DNA of 12,056 nt from Acidobacteriota bacterium (GCA_029942065.1 JAPYTY010000037.1:1-12056); one strand, 5' to 3'. Positions 1 to 5,783 are shown, counted from the first letter of the stretch. The notes: generated by a model from the sequence alone, not told the origin. Made by a program: numbers and translations.

Positions 1-549
1 GGGTGGGGTTTGATGGTTTTCGTGGCGGCCGCCCTGACCGACTATTTCGATGGGTATCTGGCCCGCAAACGGCACCAGGTCACCACCCTCGGCAAATTGC
101 TGGATCCCATCGCCGACAAGCTGCTGATCTCTTCCGCCCTCGTTTCTCTGGTCGCTCTAGGGGTCGCTCCCGCCTGGATGGTGGTGATCGTTATCGGCAG
201 AGAATTTGCGGTGACAGGGCTTCGCAGCATCGCTGCGGCGGAGGGCTTCACCATTGATGCCTCTAAACTGGGGAAGTCGAAAATGGTCGGCCAGGTGTTT
301 TGTGTCGGCTGCCTTATTTTCGGCAAGCTTTACCCCGAAACCATTTTCGTATCGGTGGGGAACGCCCTTCTGAGTGTGGTCGTAGTCCTGGCCATCGTGT
401 CGATGATTCAGTATTTCAGAAGATTCTGGAGCCAGATCGACGAAACCATCAAATCTCGCGAGAAGCTCGCCCATCGGCGACCCGTCCGGATTCTAAGAAA
501 GAATCGCAAGGACCTCGGCGCACTGATCAACACGGGAAAAGCGTCTTAA
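1..549 (+). CDS. pgsA: CDP-diacylglycerol--glycerol-3-phosphate 3-phosphatidyltransferase, 5' truncated by window edge
   Basis: This is an integral inner-membrane enzyme that makes phosphatidylglycerol phosphate from CDP-diacylglycerol and glycerol-3-phosphate, the committed step to phosphatidylglycerol and cardiolipin. The CDP-alcohol phosphotransferase signature is complete. Counting from the TTG at 10, the residues are D11, D14-G15, A18-R19, G28, D32 and D36, the metal and substrate ligands of the family. Hydrophobic segments follow, and the C-terminus is basic. The frame is open to base 1, and the protein lacks the first membrane helix that normally precedes the motif, so the true start lies upstream of the window. 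The TTG at 10 and ATG at 13 are internal codons. The gene ends 24 bases before aroDE, which suggests co-transcription. Other CDP-alcohol transferases (for example phosphatidylserine synthase) share the motif; the LLDPIADKLL context favours PgsA. Confidence 0.85.
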   Translation, partial: GWGLMVFVAAALTDYFDGYLARKRHQVTTLGKLLDPIADKLLISSALVSLVALGVAPAWMVVIVIGREFAVTGLRSIAAAEGFTIDASKLGKSKMVGQVFCVGCLIFGKLYPETIFVSVGNALLSVVVVLAIVSMIQYFRRFWSQIDETIKSREKLAHRRPVRILRKNRKDLGALINTGKAS

Positions 550-573
550 GCGGACTTCTCGCTACTCGGCTCG

Positions 574-2013
574 ATGATTAACCTTTGCCTTTCTCTGGCA
601 GATTCCTCTGCCGCTGTTCTGGAAGAAAAAATGGCCCGCTATGCCGGTCAAGTTCCCTACATCGAGGCCCGCCTGGATTACCTCAGTGAGCCGATAATTC
701 CAGCTGTTCCCGACGGCCAGGGAACCGACTTTATCGCCACCTGCCGTCCGGTGCGGGAAGGAGGGAGATACCAGGGCGAAGAACAGGCACGGCTCCAGCT
801 ACTGGAGAAGGCCTCCCGCTCAGGATTCACATGGGTAGATCTGGAACATGATGTCGAGGAAGCTCCTTCTTTTCCCGCCGAGACACGGATCCTCCGATCC
901 CAGCATTGCTTCGACCACTTTCCTGAGGATTTACCTGCTCTATTTGAAGGTCTCCAGCAGGCAGGCGGAGATCTTTTCAAGATGGCTCTTTCCATCAGAA
1001 CGACACGGGAACTGACCTTCCTGCTCAAATGGGTGGAATCCCTGGACTCCAGGACACCTTTCATTGTTCTGGGAATGGAGGATCTGGGCCAACCATCTCG
1101 CCTGCTGGGAGCCTTCCTGGGGAACTTCTGGACCTACGTCGCCGAGGACGAACACAGCAAGGTGGCGCCCGGACAACTCACGCTGGAACAGGCGGACCAA
1201 CGCTACCAATTACCCCGTTGGAAGAGCCCACCCGCTATCTATGGCGTGCTGGGTAATCCGGTGGCACACTCGCTGTCTCCCCGGATCCACAACCAGCTGT
1301 TTCAATACCATCAACTCGAGAAGGTCTATCTTCCGTTTCTCCTGGACGATGCCGAAATCTGGCTTGATTATGTGAAACAAAGCTCTCTTCCCTTCTCGGG
1401 ATTCAGTGTAACCCTGCCTTTTAAAACCGATGTCGTGAAGTGGGTCGATCACAGGGGATCTCCCGTTGATTCGATCAACACACTGGTCAAGAGGGATGCG
1501 GCGTGGGAAGGTCTGAATTCCGATTACGACGGCTTTCTGAAGGCACTCCAATCTCGTCTCTCTCTGAAGGGCAAAACCGCCCTTGTCCTGGGCAACGGGG
1601 GTGTCGCCCACACCGTGGTCAAGGCTTTGATGGACCAGGGAGTGGAGGTAACGGTAGTCGGTCGAAATCCCGAAAAGGCAGCTCGTTTCTCCCAATTGTA
1701 CGACTGCCCGCATATCCTATTTTCCGACCTTCCCGTGTCGGCCCAAATCTGCGTTAATACGACTCCGATCGGCCAACACCCCGACACCCAGGCCTCTCCA
1801 CTCAAGAAAGACCAGATGGAATTTGACGTGGTCTATGACCTGGTTTACAGCCCGGAGAACACCCGACTGCTGGATCTGGCCCGAAGCCAGGGAGCGGAGA
1901 TCATCTCCGGAATGGAAATGTTCGTCGAGCAAGCAGCGCTTCAGTTCGAAGCCTGGACGGGGCTCTCTGCTGATCGGGAGATGGTGAGGGAGATGATTCG
2001 GGGAAATAGCTGA
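574..2013 (+). CDS. aroDE: Bifunctional type I 3-dehydroquinate dehydratase / shikimate dehydrogenase
   Basis: The protein catalyses two consecutive cytosolic steps of the shikimate pathway: dehydroquinate to dehydroshikimate, then NADPH reduction to shikimate. Residues 1 to about 210 are a type I dehydroquinase with E31-x-R33-x-D35, the general-base histidine H111 (SQHCFD) and the Schiff-base lysine K136 (GDLFKMALSI). Residues from about 220 to 479 are shikimate dehydrogenase: shikimate-binding S233 and S235 (HSLSP), catalytic K284 and D317, the nucleotide loop G340-N-G-G343, and the closing SGMEMFVEQAALQFEAWTG-type segment. The usual Asn in the GFNVT motif is Ser here (GFSVT). At 479 residues the length equals the sum of the two families. 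Such AroD-AroE fusions are known from plants, chlamydiae and several environmental bacterial phyla. No clear Shine-Dalgarno precedes the ATG; this start gives the natural dehydroquinase N-terminus. Confidence 0.93.
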   Translation: MINLCLSLADSSAAVLEEKMARYAGQVPYIEARLDYLSEPIIPAVPDGQGTDFIATCRPVREGGRYQGEEQARLQLLEKASRSGFTWVDLEHDVEEAPSFPAETRILRSQHCFDHFPEDLPALFEGLQQAGGDLFKMALSIRTTRELTFLLKWVESLDSRTPFIVLGMEDLGQPSRLLGAFLGNFWTYVAEDEHSKVAPGQLTLEQADQRYQLPRWKSPPAIYGVLGNPVAHSLSPRIHNQLFQYHQLEKVYLPFLLDDAEIWLDYVKQSSLPFSGFSVTLPFKTDVVKWVDHRGSPVDSINTLVKRDAAWEGLNSDYDGFLKALQSRLSLKGKTALVLGNGGVAHTVVKALMDQGVEVTVVGRNPEKAARFSQLYDCPHILFSDLPVSAQICVNTTPIGQHPDTQASPLKKDQMEFDVVYDLVYSPENTRLLDLARSQGAEIISGMEMFVEQAALQFEAWTGLSADREMVREMIRGNS

Positions 2014-2021
2014 CCCCTGAC

Positions 2022-2069
2022 CGCTGGTCTTCGACCAGCGCGTTCCACGTTCCAGGTTCCACGTTTCAC
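2022..2069 (+). repeat. Hairpin plus tandem 7-bp units, copy 1
   Basis: An 8-bp perfect stem (CGCTGGTC, 2022-2029; GACCAGCG, 2033-2040; loop TTC) begins 8 bases after the aroDE stop. It is followed directly by four 7-bp units: GTTCCAC, GTTCCAG, GTTCCAC, GTTTCAC (2042-2069). The same combination recurs at 4716, 5682 and 8919. There is no T-run after the stem, so an ordinary intrinsic terminator is not supported. Confidence 0.85.
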
Positions 2070-2113
2070 GAAAAGAAGACCAGGATTCCGCGCCAATTTC
2101 GGAGAGCCGCTCA

Positions 2114-2291
2114 AGCCCGACTTTCTCACACCAGGTCGTCACGAAGCGGCGGCAGGGCCGGCCTGACAAGGCGCACGAGAGGAGGCCCCGGAAGCGTACT
2201 GTAAGGTACGCTGAGGAGGCCGAACGAATGCAACACAGTCAGAACGGATCATGGCCCCGATGCAGTAGATCGGGTGTGAGAGAGTCGGGCT
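2114..2291. mobile_element. 178-bp MITE-like or structured-RNA element with 19-bp terminal inverted repeats
   Basis: The left end AGCCCGACTTTCTCACACC (2114-2132) and right end GGTGTGAGAGAGTCGGGCT (2273-2291) are inverted repeats matching at 18 of 19 positions. The interior has further stems: GCCT/AGGC with a GACA loop (2161-2172), AGCGTAC/GTACGCT (2193-2212) flanked by two copies of GAGGAGGCC (2179 and 2213), and CCCGAT/ATCGGG (2256-2274). No open reading frame of note lies inside. The flanks match the loop of an intact hairpin at 5767-5783, which looks like an unoccupied version of the same site. It could be a non-autonomous transposable element moved by a protein encoded elsewhere, or a structured RNA such as a HEARO/omega-RNA relative. 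Neither family is assigned from sequence alone. Confidence 0.6.
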
Positions 2292-2296
2292 AAATA

Positions 2297-2355
2297 GCGG
2301 CCGCTACAACTTGGTAGAAATTTCGAAATCCGAAGTCCTAAATCCGAAACCGATC
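2297..2355 (+). repeat. Linking segment shared with 5779-5815
   Basis: The palindrome GCGGCCGC (2297-2304) begins a segment that reads GCGGCCGCTACAAC and soon after carries AATCCGAA twice, about 15 bases apart. The region starting at 5779 has GCGGCCGCTACATC followed by AATCCGAAAC. In both places the segment leads into a hairpin array, so the blocks travel together as a composite repeat. Confidence 0.6.
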
Positions 2356-2356
2356 C

Positions 2357-2467
2357 TTCTCCACGCCGAACTCCAGCGAGGTGTTTCTCCACGAGGAGCG
2401 TGAGCGACTCGTTTCTCCACGCCGAGCTTCGGCGAGGCGTTGCTCTGCGCGCGAAGCGCGCTTCTCC
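2357..2467 (+). repeat. Hairpin array A with 28-bp period
   Basis: Three 22-base modules and one 15-base module are separated by a 6-base linker (TTCTCC at 2357, 2385, 2413 and 2462; TGCTCT at 2441). The modules have 5-bp arms around a 12-base core of the form GARCnnnRGCGA: ACGCC/GGTGT (2363-2384, one G-T), ACGAG/CTCGT (2391-2412) and ACGCC/GGCGT (2419-2440). The last module is GCGCGC-GAA-GCGCGC (2447-2461). A further stem CCCAGC/GCTGGG (2466-2485) follows. Together with the other repeats, this fills the 510-base gap between aroDE and thrB; no gene is visible in that gap. Confidence 0.85.
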
Positions 2468-2523
2468 CAGCTCCTGGGCGCTGGGATAGACCCCAACGGG
2501 CAAAAGATCGTAGACTAACCGCG

Positions 2524-3447
2524 ATGAAAAGCGATCCCTTCACCGTTCGTGTTCCGGCCAGCACCAGCAATCTGGGCTCTGGTTTCGACACGGTATCGGC
2601 GGCACTGAGCCTGTATTTGACGGTCCAGGTGGCACCCACGAGTGCAAATCAGGTTGAATGGCTTGATGACTCGGAATCCCCCCTCCCCTTCGCCCAGGAA
2701 GACAATTTAATCCTGCGGTCCCTGCACAGGACTTTCGAGGTTTTGAAAACCGCGACTCCCGGATGCCGGATCAGCATGGACAATCAAATTCCTCTTCAAC
2801 GCGGACTGGGAAGCAGCGCAGCAGCTATCATTGCCGGAATCAAAATTGCGGAACACCTCTCGGGTAAGAATCTGGATACCCGCCAGATCTTCCACATTGC
2901 CTACCCTCTCGAGGGCCACCCGGACAATCTGGCTGCCAGCCTCCTGGGAGGGTGGGTACTTTCCTGGATCAACAATGACCGGATGCAGTCGGAAAGACTT
3001 CTCTCCGCCCTGGCCTGCCGCTTCATCGTGGCGGTACCGGAGATCACCATTTCCACCAGCGACGCTCGGACGATCCTGCCCGAGCAATACTCTCTCGAGG
3101 ACGCAACCTTCAATTTGCAACGATGCGGCCTGCTGATTCATGCCTTGAACAGCGGACAAAAACAGTTTCTCCGGGAAGCCATGTCGGATCGATTGCATCA
3201 ACCCTTTCGGTCGCGACTGGTTCCAGGAATGGACCAGTTGTTAAGACTCGAGAACCTGAACAACGAATGGTCCGATGCCCTTCTAGGTCTTTCCATAAGC
3301 GGCTCCGGCTCAACGGCCATCGCACTGGCAGACGACCACTATGAAAAAATTGGGAGTTGGATGGTCGAAACACTCTCCGCCCAGGCCACCCTGGCTGACT
3401 GGCATCTCGTGGACCTCGATACAAAAGGCGCACAGGTACTCAGTTGA
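2524..3447 (+). CDS. thrB: Homoserine kinase (GHMP kinase family)
   Basis: This enzyme phosphorylates homoserine with ATP in the cytosol, the step before threonine synthase. The three GHMP-kinase motifs are present: VPASTSNLGSGFD (10-22, motif 1), PLQRGLGSSAAA (90-101, the phosphate-binding loop) and LSISGSGST (256-264, motif 3). EGHPDN (130-135) matches the substrate/ATP region typical of ThrB. At 307 residues the length fits the family. The reading frame stays open upstream to 2440, but that extension runs through hairpin array A and adds 28 residues unlike ThrB. ATG 2524 gives the normal N-terminus (MKSDPFTVRVPAS). No clear Shine-Dalgarno is seen. The neighbouring genes are not threonine genes, so the assignment rests on motifs. 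Another GHMP kinase is possible but less likely given EGHPDN. Confidence 0.9.
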   Translation: MKSDPFTVRVPASTSNLGSGFDTVSAALSLYLTVQVAPTSANQVEWLDDSESPLPFAQEDNLILRSLHRTFEVLKTATPGCRISMDNQIPLQRGLGSSAAAIIAGIKIAEHLSGKNLDTRQIFHIAYPLEGHPDNLAASLLGGWVLSWINNDRMQSERLLSALACRFIVAVPEITISTSDARTILPEQYSLEDATFNLQRCGLLIHALNSGQKQFLREAMSDRLHQPFRSRLVPGMDQLLRLENLNNEWSDALLGLSISGSGSTAIALADDHYEKIGSWMVETLSAQATLADWHLVDLDTKGAQVLS

Positions 3448-3467
3448 GGGTCAAAATGCAGAAGTCA

Positions 3468-3565
3468 GGAGAAGCGTGCTTCGCACGCGGAGAAACTCCT
3501 CGCTAACGCTCGGAGTGGAGAAACACGTCGCTCACGCTCCGCGTGGAAAACGCGCCTCGCGCGCC
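3468..3565 (-). repeat. Hairpin array C, inverted relative to arrays A and B
   Basis: On the plus strand the linker reads GGAGAA (3468, 3489, 3517; GGAAAA at 3545), the complement of TTCTCC. The modules are GCGTGC-TTC-GCACGC (3474-3488), ACTCC/GGAGT (3495-3516), ACACG/CGCGT (3523-3544, one mismatch) and CGCGC-CTC-GCGCG (3551-3563). Read on the minus strand, the 12-base cores are GAGCGTTAGCGA and GAGCGTGAGCGA, matching arrays A and B. It begins 20 bases after the thrB stop. Confidence 0.85.
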
Positions 3566-3591
3566 AAAAACAACACAATAGTTCTCCGAAG

Positions 3592-3621
3592 TCGGCACCT
3601 GAAGTGCCTCCCACATTCCGG
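3592..3621 (-). repeat. 30-bp repeat, inverted copy of 5728-5757
   Basis: The minus strand of this segment matches 5728-5757 at 27 of 30 positions. Its middle is a GCAC...GTGC inverted repeat. It lies about 25 bases beyond array C, on the side that corresponds in orientation to its place before array B. Confidence 0.75.
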
Positions 3622-3629
3622 ACCTTTTC

Positions 3630-3650
3630 TTCTGTCTTCTGTCTTCTGTT
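3630..3650 (+). repeat. Tandem 7-bp repeat TTCTGTC
   Basis: TTCTGTC occurs twice, followed by TTCTGTT, giving three 7-bp units with one base change. The sequence differs from the GTTYCAN units but has the same period. Confidence 0.8.
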
Positions 3651-3685
3651 TCCTTTCCGTCAGCCAATCAGCCTTCTCCCGGTGA

Positions 3686-3691
3686 TACAAT
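3686..3691 (+). promoter_or_regulatory. Possible -10 box (TACAAT) for the ThiF-like gene
   Basis: TACAAT matches TATAAT at 5 of 6 positions and ends 6 bases before the ATG at 3698. A transcript from it would start at or next to the start codon, so the mRNA would be leaderless or nearly so. No good -35 box is seen at standard spacing. Confidence 0.35.
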
Positions 3692-3697
3692 GCAGCC

Positions 3698-4714
3698 ATG
3701 GCTGACCGCTATTCCCGGCAGGTTCTTTTTTCCGACATTGGAGAGGTGGGACAAGAAAAAATTCGATCTTCTCGAGTCGCATTAGTCGGCTGCGGTGCGC
3801 TGGGGAGCGTCAGCGCCGAGATGTTAACCCGGGCTGGTGTGGGGAAGCTGCGGTTAATGGACCGGGATTTTGTTGAGGAAAGCAATCTGCAACGTCAGAG
3901 CCTGTTCACAGAGGAACACGTATCAAAGGGAGTCCCCAAGGCGGCCGCTGCTGAAAGTACACTGCGCGCCATTAACTCCGAGGTCGAAATTGAGGGCGTC
4001 ATCACCGATGTCAGATGGGACAATATCGAAGGTCTGTGTCGGGATCACGACATCATTGTGGATGGGACCGACAATTTCGAAACCCGCTTCCTCATCAATG
4101 ATGTAGCTGTAAAGCATAGCTTACCTTGGGTTTATGGAGCCTGTGTGGGAAGCTATGGAATCTCCTTCGCCTTTGAATCCGGCACCTTCGCCTGTCTTCA
4201 ATGTCTTTTTGAGCGACCTCCGGAGGTGGGGACCTCTCAAACCTGTGACACGGTGGGAATCCTGGGGCCAGTGGTTCATGTCATCGCCGCCTACCAGGTG
4301 ACCCAGGTGCTGAAGATTCTGACCGATCAAAGTCCCTCCAGGAAAATCCTGCAGGTCGATGTCTGGAACGGGACCTGGCAAACCCTGGGAGCCGAGAGGG
4401 CAAAAAGCCAGCAGTGTCGGTGCTGTCAGCAGCACGAGTTCCGCTTTCTGGAAGGAGAAGAAACCACCCGGATGACCCGCTTGTGCGGACGAGGTGCGGT
4501 ACAGGTCTCCCCCCAGCAAAAAGGCCCTCCGGATTTCCACGACCTCTCCCAGCGTCTGGACAAGAGTGGGCAGGTCGATTTCAATCAGCACATGATGCGA
4601 ATTCAAATCGAGGGGTACGAAATCGCTCTGTTCGCCGACGGCCGGTCCATTATCCGAGGAACCGAGGACATCTCCGAGGCCAGGGCTGTCTACGCCAAGT
4701 ATATAGGGAACTGA
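3698..4714 (+). CDS. thiF: ThiF/MoeB/HesA family sulfur-carrier adenylyltransferase
   Basis: This E1-like enzyme adenylates the C-terminal glycine of a small ubiquitin-like sulfur carrier (ThiS or MoaD type) for thiamine or molybdopterin synthesis. Visible features are the ATP-binding loop G31-C-G-A-L-G36, D55-R-D57 and N63-L-Q-R-Q67, K81, and D122-G-T-D125-N. Two zinc-type pairs are present, C166-x2-C169 and C240-x2-C243, and C183 in a TCDTVGILGP context is the usual catalytic cysteine. Residues from about 260 to 338 form a C-terminal tail containing LCGRGAVQV and a final LFADGRSIIRGT segment. That tail resembles Bacillus-type ThiF rather than a rhodanese domain. No sulfur-carrier or other thiamine gene is adjacent, so MoeB or another member remains possible. 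The following repeat hairpin starts 2 bases after the stop. Confidence 0.65.
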   Translation: MADRYSRQVLFSDIGEVGQEKIRSSRVALVGCGALGSVSAEMLTRAGVGKLRLMDRDFVEESNLQRQSLFTEEHVSKGVPKAAAAESTLRAINSEVEIEGVITDVRWDNIEGLCRDHDIIVDGTDNFETRFLINDVAVKHSLPWVYGACVGSYGISFAFESGTFACLQCLFERPPEVGTSQTCDTVGILGPVVHVIAAYQVTQVLKILTDQSPSRKILQVDVWNGTWQTLGAERAKSQQCRCCQQHEFRFLEGEETTRMTRLCGRGAVQVSPQQKGPPDFHDLSQRLDKSGQVDFNQHMMRIQIEGYEIALFADGRSIIRGTEDISEARAVYAKYIGN

Positions 4715-4715
4715 A

Positions 4716-4784
4716 GCGCTGGTCTGGGCTGGTTCTTGACCAGCCCAGACCAGCGCGTTTCACGTTTCAAGTTTCACGTTTCAA
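4716..4784 (+). repeat. Hairpin plus tandem 7-bp units, copy 2 (extended stem)
   Basis: A perfect 18-bp stem (GCGCTGGTCTGGGCTGGT, 4716-4733; complement 4739-4756; loop TCTTG) is followed by two exact 14-bp units (GTTTCACGTTTCAA, 4757-4770 and 4771-4784). Each of those is two 7-bp units. The arm is about twice as long as in the other copies because GGTCTGG-type sequence is partly duplicated. It starts almost at the stop codon of the ThiF-like gene. Confidence 0.9.
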
Positions 4785-4821
4785 GTTCCGAACAATTCTG
4801 GAGCAGCGCCTCTTCTTGTCA

Positions 4822-4827
4822 TATACT
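4822..4827 (+). promoter_or_regulatory. Possible -10 box (TATACT)
   Basis: TATACT matches TATAAT at 5 of 6 positions, 9 bases before the ATG at 4837. A start point about 7 bases downstream of it would give a leader of only a few bases. The same hexamer occurs at 9133 before another exported-protein gene. No convincing -35 box is seen. Confidence 0.4.
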
Positions 4828-4836
4828 GGAACCACT

Positions 4837-5676
4837 ATGCTTGGTAAGGACTCAACTGCACCCCACAAGCGGTCAGCCGGTCAACTGGTCAGCTGGTCAG
4901 CTGGTCTACTATCAGCCGTCTGTGGCACCATGTTGGCTCTGCTTCTCCTCATCCCTTCTTTGGCCCGGGCCCAGGTTCCCTCCGACAAGGCCAGGGAAGT
5001 CATCACCGCGGCGATTGAAGCCATGGGTGGAGAGAGCTATGCGGGCTTCAAGAACTATCACCGACAGGGACGATATTTCATCTTCGATCAAAGAGGCCGT
5101 CAGGGATTCAGTCGTTTTTTTGATTGGACCTCTATGGAGCCCATCAAATGGCGCTTCCAACTGGGTGAGGGAAAACGCCAGGAGGTACAGATTTACAATC
5201 TGGAAATCAACAAGGCCTGGGTACTCGAGGGAAAAAGTTCGGTGGAAGAGGTTCCCGAAGAAGAAATCGAGAACTTTAGAAAAGATGTCCTGCGCGACAT
5301 CGATGTTCTCCTGAGAAGCCGGGTAGAGGAAGAGGGTATGAGCCTTTTTTACTACGGCCCCGATGACGTGACCGGTTCCGGCGAACTCGAAGCCGTTGAA
5401 TTTCTGGATGCCACCAACAGTTCGGTAGTGATTTTCTTTGACCTCCAGAGTCACCTGCCCACCAAGATGGAGACCCATGTCACCAATCAAGCCGGTATTC
5501 GTCAAAAGAAAGAGACTGAGTTTTACAACTGGCATACCATCCAGGGAATTCACACACCTTTGCGGACGGATTACTTCACGGACGGGGAAAAATCGCAGCA
5601 GGTCTTTGTGGAAGAGATTTCCTACAACGTAGCCATCCCGCCCTCCCATTTCCTGGAACCGGTTCCGGAGAAGTAG
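4837..5676 (+). CDS. Secreted LolA/RseB-like fold protein of unknown function
   Basis: A 279-residue protein with an N-terminal signal: a basic stretch (HKRS), a hydrophobic core around residues 31-42 (TMLALLLLIPSL) and a likely signal-peptidase site after ARA (A45). The mature part begins with an AREVITAAIEAMGG helix. It then shows alternating beta-type segments, the LPTKMETHV segment and a closing YNVAIPPSHFLEPVP. This pattern is typical of the outer-membrane lipoprotein-sorting-like (LolA/RseB) family of secreted proteins common in Acidobacteriota, most without known function. No catalytic motif is seen. Two starts are plausible. ATG 4837 has a -10-like box just upstream but adds 31 residues encoded partly by an 8-bp tandem repeat. 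ATG 4930 would give a short signal peptide starting MLALLLL. The frame is open further upstream, but that part overlaps the ThiF-like gene in another frame and is not credible. Confidence 0.7.
   Translation: MLGKDSTAPHKRSAGQLVSWSAGLLSAVCGTMLALLLLIPSLARAQVPSDKAREVITAAIEAMGGESYAGFKNYHRQGRYFIFDQRGRQGFSRFFDWTSMEPIKWRFQLGEGKRQEVQIYNLEINKAWVLEGKSSVEEVPEEEIENFRKDVLRDIDVLLRSRVEEEGMSLFYYGPDDVTGSGELEAVEFLDATNSSVVIFFDLQSHLPTKMETHVTNQAGIRQKKETEFYNWHTIQGIHTPLRTDYFTDGEKSQQVFVEEISYNVAIPPSHFLEPVPEK
4871..4910 (+). repeat. 8-bp tandem repeat near the start of the LolA-like gene
   Basis: Five consecutive 8-bp units: GGTCAGCC, GGTCAACT, GGTCAGCT, GGTCAGCT, GGTCTACT. If translation begins at ATG 4837 they lie within the coding region, and because 8 is not a multiple of 3, gain or loss of a unit would shift the frame. 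Confidence 0.85.
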
Positions 5677-5681
5677 CCGGA

Positions 5682-5730
5682 GCGCTGGTCTGCGACCAGC
5701 GCGTTCCACGTTCCAGGTTTCACGTTTCCG
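5682..5730 (+). repeat. Hairpin plus tandem 7-bp units, copy 3
   Basis: A 9-bp perfect stem (GCGCTGGTC, 5682-5690; GACCAGCGC, 5694-5702; loop TGC) is followed by GTTCCAC, GTTCCAG, GTTTCAC and GTTTCCG (5703-5730). It starts 6 bases after the stop of the LolA-like gene. Confidence 0.9.
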
Positions 5731-5757
5731 GAGTGTGGGAGGCACCTCAGGTGCTGA
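5728..5757 (+). repeat. 30-bp repeat with GCACCT/AGGTGC inverted repeat
   Basis: It matches the minus strand of 3592-3621 at 27 of 30 positions. GCACCT-C-AGGTGC (5742-5754) can form a short hairpin or cruciform. It bridges hairpin copy 3 and the next hairpin at 5767. Confidence 0.75.
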
Positions 5758-5766
5758 ATCCGGAGA

Positions 5767-5783
5767 GCCGCTCATAGAGCGGC
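5767..5783 (+). repeat. Intact hairpin equivalent to the insertion site of the 178-bp element
   Basis: GCCGCTC (5767-5773), loop ATA, GAGCGGC (5777-5783). The left flank CGGAGAGCCGCTCA equals 2100-2113, and the right flank GCGGCCGCTACA equals 2297-2308. At the first locus the 178-bp element lies between these halves, so this copy looks like the unoccupied form. Confidence 0.65.

Noticed and set aside
2357..2467. CRISPR array
   Set aside because: The period is 28 bp but the constant part is only a 6-base linker plus a short core. The variable parts are self-complementary arms rather than spacers, and no cas genes are near.
2440..2523. Upstream start for thrB
   Set aside because: The added 28 residues are encoded by hairpin array A and precede the normal ThrB N-terminus.
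3341..3685. Small proteins encoded in the hairpin arrays (a shared GVEKxVAxAPRG-type peptide in three frames)
   Set aside because: The peptide similarity only reflects homologous repeat DNA. The 28-bp period is not a multiple of 3, there is no ribosome binding site, and the frames run into neighbouring genes on the wrong strand.
4716..4756. Intrinsic terminator of the ThiF-like gene
   Set aside because: The 18-bp stem is strong, but it is followed by GTTTCACG rather than a T-run. The same unit also occurs between divergent genes, so it is listed as a repeat.
4414..4836. N-terminal extension of the LolA-like protein
   Set aside because: The frame is open but lies antiphase over the ThiF-like gene and the hairpin repeat, and the extension has no family resemblance.
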